DNA from: Kribbella soli
GTDB lineage: Bacteria > Actinomycetota > Actinomycetes > Propionibacteriales > Kribbellaceae
Length of the DNA: 64,000 bases
Direction: 5' to 3'
Assembly (NCBI RefSeq): GCF_004331345.1
Contig: NZ_SJJZ01000003.1
Span: 1,240,001 to 1,304,000 of the forward strand
Below the pieces are notes generated by a model that was not told the origin of the DNA, made no database searches, and worked only from the letters and a program-made list of their open reading frames with translations. Of this stretch, positions 55,458 through 62,400 are shown in pieces. Position numbers and translations under genes: made by a program. How positions within the stretch are numbered: position 1 is the stretch's first letter; each line of letters begins with the position of its first letter.

Positions 55458-55593
55458 TACTGTGTTCGCCATGCGTACTCGCTCCTGAAAGCGCACCACC
55501 GCGGCTCTGCCGCCGTCCGTGCGCCACGCAAGCGTTTGACCCAGTCGGTCAGCGCTTCGCCCTGCCCGCACGCGCTTTCAGGAGCCACTCGCG
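55458..55593 (+). promoter_or_regulatory. Leader with RBS-sequestering hairpin before MFS exporter
   Basis: A -10-like TACTGT at 55458-55463 is 7 bases before a short ATG frame at 55471. A 14-bp perfect inverted repeat, GCTCCTGAAAGCGC at 55481-55494 and GCGCTTTCAGGAGC at 55572-55585, pairs the last codons of the leader with the AGGAG RBS of the MFS gene (ATG 55594). Between the arms further hairpins form (TGACC/GGTCA within AAGCG...CGCTT, and GCGG/CCGC). The arrangement is that of a translational attenuator. Confidence 0.72.
55471..55488 (+). CDS. Putative leader peptide MRTRS
   Basis: ATG CGT ACT CGC TCC TGA. The stop codon and last two codons lie in the arm that pairs with the MFS RBS, so a ribosome stalled on this frame would melt the hairpin. 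It has no own RBS; a leaderless start from the -10 at 55458 is likely. Peptide expression is inferred. Confidence 0.55.
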   Translation: MRTRS

Positions 55594-56835
55594 ATGTCTT
55601 CCTACCGGTCTGCCGACCCCATTCGGACGTACTACGTCTACAACGCCGCCTGGTCCTTCCTGGCCGCTCTGTCGTTCACGCTCAGCCTCGTCTACTACGT
55701 CCGCGATGCCGGTCTCGACCCGCTGCAGATGGTCCTGGTCGGGACCACGCTCGAGCTCACCTGTTTCCTCTTCGAGATCCCCACCGGCATCGTCGCCGAC
55801 CTGTACAGCCGCCGGCTCTCGATCGTGATCGGCTTCGTGCTGATCGGCGCCGGCCTCCTGCTCCAGGGCCTGGTGCCCGCGTTCCTGGCGATCCTCGCCG
55901 CGCAGGTGCTGTGGGGTGTCGGCTACACGTTCACGTCCGGCGCCGACCAGGCCTGGATCACCGACGAGATCGGCACCGAACGGGCCGGCCGGGTGTTCGT
56001 CCGTGCGCAGCAGTTCGAGCTGGCCGCACAGATCGCCGGCACGGTCACCGCCGGCGCTCTCGGACTCATCAGCCTGCCGTTGCCGATGGTGCTCTCGGGC
56101 GCCGGGACGATGCTGCTCGGCCTGCTGCTCGCGCTGTTCATGCGTGAGCAGAACTTCCATCGCACGCCGCGCGAGGAGCGCGAGACGTTTCGGCAAATGG
56201 CCGAGACGTTCATGCACGGTCTGGCGGTCGCCCGGCGGCGTCCCGTCGTACGGACACTGGTGGTCATCAGCCTGATCGCGGGGCTGTCCAGTGAGGCGTT
56301 CGACCGGCTGTGGACAGTGAAGCTCTTGACCTTCGACTTCCCGAACCTGTTCGGTACGTCGGACCCGGCGCTCTGGTTCACCGCCCTGGCGCTGGCCGGC
56401 ACCGTCCTCTCGCTGGGCGCGTCCCTGCTGCTGAATCGCTTCTCCGCCCAACGCCTCCAGGCCTCGCACCCGACCGGCATCCTCGCCACGCTCGCCGCCC
56501 TGGACGTCCTCGGCATGTTCCTGTTCGCGTTCGCCGGGCACTTCTGGCTCGCGCTCGCGGCGCTCTGGCTGCGGCAGATCGCCGACACCGTCACGAGTCC
56601 GATCCACTCCGCCTGGCTGAACCGGCACGTCGACTCCCGTTCCCGGGCGACCGTGATCTCGATGGTGTCGCAGGCGAACGCGATCGGTCAGGTCGTCGGC
56701 GGCCCACCGCTCGGCGCCCTCGGCCGTACGTCGTTGCGCGGCGCACTGCTCGCGTCCGCGCTGATCTGGCTGCCGATCCCGGCGTTGTACTTGCGGCTCA
56801 AGGAGGCCCGTACGACCGAGGAGCAGGTGGTTTGA
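55594..56835 (+). CDS. MFS exporter (antibiotic-efflux-like)
   Basis: 413 residues, 12 helices. Loop motif VADLYSRRLSIVIG near residue 69; also GVGYTFTSGADQAWITDEIG, typical for MFS proteins related to macrolide or tetracycline efflux. RBS AGGAG 9 bases before ATG is sequestered by a leader hairpin. Likely antibiotic- or metabolite-inducible efflux; the substrate cannot be predicted. Confidence 0.88.
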   Translation: MSSYRSADPIRTYYVYNAAWSFLAALSFTLSLVYYVRDAGLDPLQMVLVGTTLELTCFLFEIPTGIVADLYSRRLSIVIGFVLIGAGLLLQGLVPAFLAILAAQVLWGVGYTFTSGADQAWITDEIGTERAGRVFVRAQQFELAAQIAGTVTAGALGLISLPLPMVLSGAGTMLLGLLLALFMREQNFHRTPREERETFRQMAETFMHGLAVARRRPVVRTLVVISLIAGLSSEAFDRLWTVKLLTFDFPNLFGTSDPALWFTALALAGTVLSLGASLLLNRFSAQRLQASHPTGILATLAALDVLGMFLFAFAGHFWLALAALWLRQIADTVTSPIHSAWLNRHVDSRSRATVISMVSQANAIGQVVGGPPLGALGRTSLRGALLASALIWLPIPALYLRLKEARTTEEQVV

Positions 56836-56853
56836 CGGTACCTGCACGCAGGC

Positions 56854-56900
56854 ACAACCCCGGAATCAGCGTCCGAACCCGCCGAAATTCGGGGTTATGT
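56854..56900. terminator. Terminator between MFS and terC (convergent)
   Basis: Imperfect inverted repeat ACAACCCCGGAAT with ATTCGGGGTTATGT, one bulged base; interior of about 20 bases. Lies between two convergent genes. Confidence 0.7.
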
Positions 56901-56921
56901 CTGCGCGGCGGTACAAGGCCT

Positions 56922-57920
56922 TCACTCGTCGATCTTGATGCGGATCGCTTCGCGGCGGTTGTCGCGGGCCGACTTGACCAGGCTGGCGACCGTGGTGACG
57001 AACAGCGTGCCGACGATGAAGCCGAGCGAGGTCAGGATGCCGATGTGCGGCAGGTGGATGGCGCCGATGTCGTCGATGTGCGAGCCGTGCAGCGCCTCGA
57101 TGATCAGCTTCACGCCGATGAACGCGAGGATCACCGACAGGCCGACGTTCAGGTAGACGATCCGCTCCAGCAGGCCGCCGATCAGGAAGTACAGCTGCCG
57201 CAGGCCCATCAGCGCGAACGCGTTCGCGGTCAGCACGACGTACGCGTCCTGGGTGAGCCCGAAGATCGCCGGGATCGAGTCCAGCGCGAAGATCACGTTC
57301 GCCATCCCGATCGCGGAGATCACGATCACGAGCGGGGTGAGCATCCGGCGGCCGCTGGTCCTGGAGACGAGTTTGGCGCCGTCATAGTCGTGCTGCAGCG
57401 GCAGGATCCGGCGCATCCCGCGGATCACGACGTTCTCCTGGAAGTCGGACTCGTCGTTCTCGCCCTCGATCGCCAGCCGGACCGCGGTGTAGACCAGGAA
57501 CGCGCCGAAGATGTAGAACACCCAGCTCGCCGCCGAGATCGCCGCCGCGCCGGCCAGGATGAAGATCGCCCGGAGCAGCATCGAGACCACGATGCCGATG
57601 TACAGCACCTTGTCCTGCGCCAGGCTCGGTACGGCGAACCGCGCCATGATGATCACGAACACGAACAGGTTGTCGACGCTCAGGCTGTACTCGGTGATGT
57701 ACCCGGCGACGAACTCGCTGCCCGACTGCCCGGGGCTGAACAGGAACAGCCCGAGCGCGAACAGCCCGGCCAGGCCGACGTAGAACAGCACCCAGCGGGT
57801 CGCGTCCTTGATCGTCACGGTGTGGTTGCGGCGCGCGATCACGATCAGGTCGAACGCGACGATCGCGAGCAACCCGGCGATCGTCAGCACCCAGACGGCA
57901 GGGGACATGACAGAGACCAT
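56922..57920 (-). CDS. TerC family integral membrane protein
   Basis: 332 residues from ATG at 57920, which follows a GGAGG RBS; the longer frame is riboswitch sequence read in frame. About nine helices. Diagnostic motifs: YITEYSLSVDNLFVFVIIM (Asp/Asn in the first pair) and VIFALDSIPAIFGLTQDAYVVLTANAFALMGLRQLYFLIGG. TerC proteins are metal exporters, notably for Mn(II), and help metalation of exported enzymes. The yybP-ykoY leader upstream supports manganese regulation. Confidence 0.94.
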   Translation of the reverse strand: MVSVMSPAVWVLTIAGLLAIVAFDLIVIARRNHTVTIKDATRWVLFYVGLAGLFALGLFLFSPGQSGSEFVAGYITEYSLSVDNLFVFVIIMARFAVPSLAQDKVLYIGIVVSMLLRAIFILAGAAAISAASWVFYIFGAFLVYTAVRLAIEGENDESDFQENVVIRGMRRILPLQHDYDGAKLVSRTSGRRMLTPLVIVISAIGMANVIFALDSIPAIFGLTQDAYVVLTANAFALMGLRQLYFLIGGLLERIVYLNVGLSVILAFIGVKLIIEALHGSHIDDIGAIHLPHIGILTSLGFIVGTLFVTTVASLVKSARDNRREAIRIKIDE

Positions 57921-57955
57921 GACGAACCTCCGGACGTCGGCGAACAGCTGGCTTG

Positions 57956-58080
57956 GTCCGGAGGTCTCTCCCACCCGGCTGATCTCGTACTGAACCAGTC
58001 CGGGCCGGCAGCACCGGTTCGGCCGTCCAGGCCTCCCGTGATGACGACGCTGCCGTGGCGGGATACTCCCCTCCACAAAC
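57956..58080 (-). ncRNA. yybP-ykoY manganese riboswitch
   Basis: Untranslated leader directly before terC. Read on the minus strand it starts TGGAGGGGAGTATCCCGCC (the GGGGAGTA hallmark), has alternate GC-rich stems, and ends with GGGTGGGAGAGACCTCCGG (the GAGACCT hallmark). This pair of conserved internal loops is the Mn(II) site of the family. A -10-like TATACA at 58089-58094 is 8 bases upstream of the start. Confidence 0.85.
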
Positions 58081-58185
58081 GTGGCAAGTGTATAGGGTCC
58101 CGATCTATCTCACCGTTCACCAGGTCACACCCGACACGTTCTCCGCGATCGTATACCGCATACAGGCTCCAATGCTAGAGATCTC

Positions 58186-58224
58186 AATGAGACACTGATG
58201 TCTCATTTGAGGTATGCTCGTCTC
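58186..58224 (+). promoter_or_regulatory. Operator and leaderless promoter of TetR gene
   Basis: Perfect palindrome AATGAGACA-CTGA-TGTCTCATT (58186-58207). A -35-like GAGACA (58189-58194) and -10 TATGCT (58213-58218), spaced 18 bases, flank it. The ATG at 58225 lies 6 bases after the -10, so the transcript starts at the start codon. Repressor binding would block the promoter. Confidence 0.75.
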
Positions 58225-58773
58225 ATGGCTGTTGATCGGGAGCAAGTACTGCGGGCCGCCGCGAGTCTGCTGATGCGGAAGTCCTCGGCGACCATGGACG
58301 AGGTGGCTCGGGCCGCCGGGATCAGCCGCGCGACCCTGAACCGGCAGTTCGCCGGCCGGGACGCGCTGGTCCGGGCGCTCGAGGAGCTCGGCATCGCCGA
58401 GTGCGAGGCCGCGGCGGCGAGAGCGGCCGTCGATGACGGTCCGGCCGCGGACGCCGTACGTCGGCTGGTGCGAGAGCTGGAACCTGCCGCGGGACTGCTC
58501 GCGTTCCTGTACTCCGAGAACCAGTTGTTCGAGGGCGACGAGCAGAACGAGGGCTGGACCCGGCTCGACGCGCGTGTGGTCGCGCTGTTCCGGCGCGGTC
58601 AGGAAGTGGGCGAGTTCCGGATCGACCTCAGCCCGGTCTGGCTGACCGAAGCGCTCTACGGGCTGCTGGTCTCCGCGGCCTGGGCCATCTGCGAAGGCCG
58701 GGTGGCTCCCAACGACTTCAGTTCGAACGTCACCGAGTTGCTGCTCGGTGGCGCAGTACGGAGAGAGAAATGA
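58225..58773 (+). CDS. TetR-family repressor
   Basis: 182 residues. HTH: DREQVLRAAASLLMRKSSATMDEVARAAGISRATLNRQFAGRDALV. ATG at 58225 chosen because promoter and operator are immediately before it; an upstream frame start at 58198 lies inside the operator. It controls itself and the overlapping MFS gene (ATGA). Ligand unknown. Confidence 0.93.
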   Translation: MAVDREQVLRAAASLLMRKSSATMDEVARAAGISRATLNRQFAGRDALVRALEELGIAECEAAAARAAVDDGPAADAVRRLVRELEPAAGLLAFLYSENQLFEGDEQNEGWTRLDARVVALFRRGQEVGEFRIDLSPVWLTEALYGLLVSAAWAICEGRVAPNDFSSNVTELLLGGAVRREK

Positions 58774-60281
58774 AGCAGCAAGCGATCACACGGCCGAGGC
58801 GCTGGCTGGCGCTCGGCGTACTCGTGCTGGCCGTGCTCCTCGTCGCGGTCGACGCAACGGTGCTCGGTCTCGCGACTCCGTTCCTCTCCGAGGATCTGCA
58901 GCCGTCGGGCACCCAGCTGCTGTGGATCGGCGACGCGTACTCGTTCGTGCTCGCCGGCCTGCTCGTGTCGATGGGCAGCCTCGGCGACCGGATCGGCCGC
59001 AAGCGCATCCTGCTGATCGGCGCGACGGCGTTCGGCGCGATCTCGGTGCTGAACGCGTACGCCAACTCGGCCGAGCTGATGATCGTGGCGCGAGCACTGC
59101 TCGGGGTCGCGGGCGCGACGCTGATGCCGGCCACGCTCGCCCTGATCCGCAACCTGTTCCACGACCCGCGGGAGCGCAGTGTCGCGATCGGGATCTGGGG
59201 CGCCGCGGCGTCGGCGGGAATGGCGATCGGCCCGATCGTCGGCGGCGTACTGCTGGAGAACTTCTGGTGGGGTTCGGTATTCCTGATCAACCTGCCGGTG
59301 ATGGCCGTGCTGGTCGTCGTCGGCGCCAAGCTGCTGCCGGAGTCGCGTAACCCCAAGCCGGGTCCGTGGGACCTGGCGAGCGTCGTGCTGTCGATGGTCG
59401 GCATGATCGGGATCGTCTACGCGATCAAGGAGTTCGCGGCCCACGGGTTCGACTGGATCCCGCTGGCCGCGGGCGTGGCCGGCGCGATCGCGCTCTACGG
59501 TTTCGTACGTCGTCAGCGTCGGCTCCCGATCCCGTTGCTGGACCTGCGGTTGTTCCGCAGCCGTGGTTTCAGCAGCGCCGTACTGGCCGATCTGCTGACG
59601 ATCCTCGGGCTCTCGGGGCTGATCTTCTTCCTGTCGCAGTACCTGCAACTGGTGCAGGGGCGGCGGCCGATCGAGGCCGGGCTCGCGGAGCTGCCTGCTG
59701 CGATCGGTGCGATCGTCGCCGGTCTGCTCGCCGGGCGTGTGGCACGCCGGTTCTCGGTGCGCGCGGTCGTGGCCGGTGGTCTCGCGGCGATCGGTCTGGC
59801 GCTCGCGGCGCTCACCACGATCAGCCAAGACACCGGGTATCCGTTGCTCGGTGCGGCATTGCTCGCAGTCGGGGCGGGTGCCGGGTTCTCGTTCACTGTC
59901 ACCGCCGACGTGATTCTGGCCGCCGTACCGAAGGAGGAAGCGGGCGCGGCGAGTGCGGTGTCCGAGACGGCGTACGAGCTCGGTGCGGCCCTCGGGATCG
60001 CGGTGCTCGGGTCGATCGTCACCGGTGTCTACCGCGACTTCACCGGTCCCGCGGGCACTCCTGCCGCGGCCCACGAGTCGCTGGGTGGAGCGGTCGAGGC
60101 CGCTGCACAGCTTCCGCCGGAGGCTGCGGCTCAGTTGCTCGACGCGGCACGAGAGTCCTTTGCCCACGGGGTTTCCATCGCCGCCGGCGTCGGCGCTGCC
60201 GTCCTGCTGACCACCGCGGTCGTCGCCTGGTTCCTCCTCCGCGGCCAGCAGCTCAGCACGAGCTCGACGCACGAACACTAG
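58770..60281 (+). CDS. MFS multidrug exporter, DHA2 (14-helix) type
   Basis: 503 residues, about 14 helices. DHA2 motifs: LLVAVDATVLGLATPFLSEDLQPSGTQLLWIGDAYSFVLAGLLVSMGSLGDRIGRKRILLIG and GAAASAGMAIGPIVGGVLLENFWWGSVFLINLPV. Similar to SmvA/EmrB-type drug or quaternary-ammonium exporters. Translationally coupled to TetR. Confidence 0.94.
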   Translation: MKQQAITRPRRWLALGVLVLAVLLVAVDATVLGLATPFLSEDLQPSGTQLLWIGDAYSFVLAGLLVSMGSLGDRIGRKRILLIGATAFGAISVLNAYANSAELMIVARALLGVAGATLMPATLALIRNLFHDPRERSVAIGIWGAAASAGMAIGPIVGGVLLENFWWGSVFLINLPVMAVLVVVGAKLLPESRNPKPGPWDLASVVLSMVGMIGIVYAIKEFAAHGFDWIPLAAGVAGAIALYGFVRRQRRLPIPLLDLRLFRSRGFSSAVLADLLTILGLSGLIFFLSQYLQLVQGRRPIEAGLAELPAAIGAIVAGLLAGRVARRFSVRAVVAGGLAAIGLALAALTTISQDTGYPLLGAALLAVGAGAGFSFTVTADVILAAVPKEEAGAASAVSETAYELGAALGIAVLGSIVTGVYRDFTGPAGTPAAAHESLGGAVEAAAQLPPEAAAQLLDAARESFAHGVSIAAGVGAAVLLTTAVVAWFLLRGQQLSTSSTHEH

Positions 60282-60386
60282 GCAAAAAGTTTCCGTTTCT
60301 TCGATTACCTCTGGGAGATTCCGCCGGATCGGAGTACAAAAGAGTTCCAGTAGGTCTTACCGCCCCTAGACCTGGAGGAATCTGTC

Positions 60387-60800
60387 ATGGCCGGATTCAA
60401 CGGCGAAGCATCGTGGTTCTGTTGCGGAAACGCATGGGGACCTTGCGCGAGCACCGGTCACGGTGCCTGCGGCACGTGTAATTCCGGGAGTTTCCAGCAC
60501 GCGTGGCCGAATACGTCGGACGCGTGTCTCGCGATCACCCGTCCGGACCGCTGCGGGTTCACCGGAATGACCCGGCGTACCTGCGGTTTCCGGCACGCCA
60601 CCACCAACCTGTGCAACGGCAAACGGGTCGTCACCTCGATCGCGGACTGCGGTCCGCAGACCGACCTGTTCTGCGGTGAGCAAGCCTGCTGCGGCGGGAC
60701 GTGTGCCGCCAACCGCCTGCTCGACCTCACTCCGGCCGCGTTCTCGGCGATCGCGAGCCTGAGCGCCGGTCTGATCCCCGCGAACATCGACGTCGGCTGA
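60387..60800 (+). CDS. Cysteine-rich small protein (14 Cys in 137 aa)
   Basis: ATG at 60387 follows CTGGAGGAATCTGTC, a strong RBS. Cysteines at about 12, 13, 20, 28, 31, 47, 56, 66, 76, 88, 96, 101, 102 and 106; Trp at 10, 17 and 40. No signal peptide or helix; C-terminus LTPAAFSAIASLSAG is hydrophobic-helical. No known family recognised. The number of cysteines and the MauE-like gene two positions downstream recall how the light chain of methylamine dehydrogenase gets its disulfides, but no sequence identity is claimed. It starts a three-gene operon. Confidence 0.8.
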   Translation: MAGFNGEASWFCCGNAWGPCASTGHGACGTCNSGSFQHAWPNTSDACLAITRPDRCGFTGMTRRTCGFRHATTNLCNGKRVVTSIADCGPQTDLFCGEQACCGGTCAANRLLDLTPAAFSAIASLSAGLIPANIDVG

Positions 60801-60803
60801 GGA

Positions 60804-61409
60804 GTGAGTGAGATGACCACAACGATGGACCGTCGCTCGCTGCTCACCCGTGCGGCCCTCGGCGCGACCGGACTGGTCGCCGCCAGCGCTATGGGCTCGC
60901 TCGCCCCCGAGGCCGCGTTCGCCGCGCAGTCTCCCGACGCCGGCCAACCGGACCCGAACTTCGCCGAAGGTGTGATCACCGGCCGGAACCAGGATCTCCT
61001 GCAGGTACAGGGATCCGACGGCCGGCTGCACCGGATCCAGCTGACCGGTGTGACGAGTGTCTGGAAGCTCCGCCCGACCACGATCGACCAGGCCCGGATC
61101 GGCGACGGCCTGTACGCGCGCGGCGTACTGCTGCCGGACGGGATCCTGGCCGCCGAGGCGATCTGGGTCAACATCGTCAACCTGACCGTCGCGATCACCG
61201 CGATCGGGCGCAACGGCGTCCAGTTCGATCACCACGGGCAGAAGGTCGTCGGGCACGTGCAGTCCGGCACGACCGCGGCCGTGTACAACGGCACGCCCGC
61301 GGTGTCGGACCTGTCGATGCTCAAGGTCGGCCGGCACGCCCAGGTGATCGGCGCCTGGCGACCGGGGACCAACGAGATCGACATCGCGACCATCTACACG
61401 TCGAACTGA
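60804..61409 (+). CDS. Tat-exported protein with DUF5666-like domain
   Basis: 201 residues from GTG at 60804; an ATG at 60813 is the alternative. Twin-arginine signal: DRRSLLTRAALGATGLVAASAMGS, cleaved near AFAAQ. The mature part, NFAEGVITGRNQDLLQVQGSDGRLHRIQLTG, VTSVWK... and ARIGDGLYARGVLLPDG, looks like beta-barrel DUF5666-type repeats. It lies 3 bases after the Cys-rich gene and 1 base before the MauE-like gene. Role unknown; may accompany the Cys-rich protein to the outside. Confidence 0.75.
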   Translation: MSEMTTTMDRRSLLTRAALGATGLVAASAMGSLAPEAAFAAQSPDAGQPDPNFAEGVITGRNQDLLQVQGSDGRLHRIQLTGVTSVWKLRPTTIDQARIGDGLYARGVLLPDGILAAEAIWVNIVNLTVAITAIGRNGVQFDHHGQKVVGHVQSGTTAAVYNGTPAVSDLSMLKVGRHAQVIGAWRPGTNEIDIATIYTSN

Positions 61410-61410
61410 C

Positions 61411-62226
61411 ATGGGCACCTTGGCGGCTGCTCAGCCGCTCTTGATCGGGTTGCTCCTGCTCTGGTCGTCGTACGGCAAGTTCGCCGATCCGAAGCAGGCC
61501 GAGCGTACGGCGTTACCTCGACTCGTCGGCGAGACGCGGGCGATCACGGCGTACCGCGGGGTTGCCGGGATCGAGGCGTTGGTGGCCTTGGGCCTCCTGT
61601 TGCCGCCCGTCTGGACCGTCGAGGCGCTCGCCGCGGTGGCGCTGGCGGCCGGCTTCACCGGGTTCCTGATCTACTCGAAGATCGTCGTACCCGAGGCATC
61701 CTGTGGATGCATGAAGGCGTCGGCGAGACCCGTCGGAGCGCGGGCGATCGCACGTGCCTTGTTGCTGCTGGCAACTGCTGTGATGGCGGCGACGGCGACG
61801 ACCGGGTGGTGGTCGGCGGGCGCGGGTGTGCTCGTGCTCGTCGTCGAGGCGGCGGCGTTCGCGATGCTGTCCGCCGAGCTCGACCGGTACTGGCTGCTGC
61901 CGCTGCGGAGGTTCCGGATCGGGCTCAGCCACCCGTACGCCGGTACGGCGTCCGACGACACACCGCTCGCCGCGACGCAGCGGCGGGTCCTGCTCAGCCC
62001 GGCGTACCGCGCGGTCGACGGGTTGCTGCGTTCCGACATCCACGACTACTGGGACGACGAGGACTGGCGGTTCGTGAGCTACGCCGCCAGGTACGACGGC
62101 CGCCGGGCGACCGCCGTCTTCGCCGTACCGCACCGGGACTCCACACCGGAGTCCATCCGGGTCGCCGTCGTCGATGAGGAAGGCTTGACGCTCTACCGTC
62201 CCACGGTGCTCGCTGCTGTTGGGTAG
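61411..62226 (+). CDS. MauE/DoxX-like redox membrane protein
   Basis: 271 residues. Four helices in the first 155 residues; a CGC motif (Cys98 and Cys100) follows KIVVPEA at the membrane edge, as in MauE-like proteins that help disulfide formation in the methylamine dehydrogenase light chain. A soluble C-terminal part (about 160-271) ends in VAVVDEEGLTLYRPTV. The third gene of the Cys-rich operon. Function as an oxidase or electron relay is inferred. Confidence 0.8.
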   Translation: MGTLAAAQPLLIGLLLLWSSYGKFADPKQAERTALPRLVGETRAITAYRGVAGIEALVALGLLLPPVWTVEALAAVALAAGFTGFLIYSKIVVPEASCGCMKASARPVGARAIARALLLLATAVMAATATTGWWSAGAGVLVLVVEAAAFAMLSAELDRYWLLPLRRFRIGLSHPYAGTASDDTPLAATQRRVLLSPAYRAVDGLLRSDIHDYWDDEDWRFVSYAARYDGRRATAVFAVPHRDSTPESIRVAVVDEEGLTLYRPTVLAAVG

Positions 62227-62313
62227 GACCGCCAGGCCATCACAATTGCCCCTCCGCCGCTCCCGTCACGCTCGTCGTGGCGGGAGCGGCTGCATTGTGA
62301 TGGCCTGGCGGTC
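62227..62313. terminator. Nested 87-bp palindrome after the MauE-like gene
   Basis: Outer arms of 22-23 bases (GACCGCCAGGCCATCACAAT... at 62227-62249, complement at 62292-62313, one base gap) enclose inner arms CCGCTCCCGTCACG / CGTGGCGGGAGCGG (one mismatch) around a CTCGT loop. It starts one base after the stop codon. It can act as a terminator, but it is far longer than needed. Confidence 0.8.
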
Positions 62314-62317
62314 GCTG

Positions 62318-62353
62318 TTGACATTGACCCGCATCATTAGGAAGCTTTCCTAA
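62318..62353 (+). promoter_or_regulatory. Promoter region with TTAGGAA palindrome
   Basis: TTGACA (62318-62323) and, 13 bases on, TTAGGAAGCTTTCCTAA (62337-62353) with 7-base arms. The palindrome is 47 bases before the ATG of the sugar dehydrogenase. It looks like an operator; the protein that binds it is not known to me. Confidence 0.55.
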
Positions 62354-62400
62354 CAGTTAGTCCCCTGCAGCTCCTCCGCCCCGGAACACCAGGAGACCTC

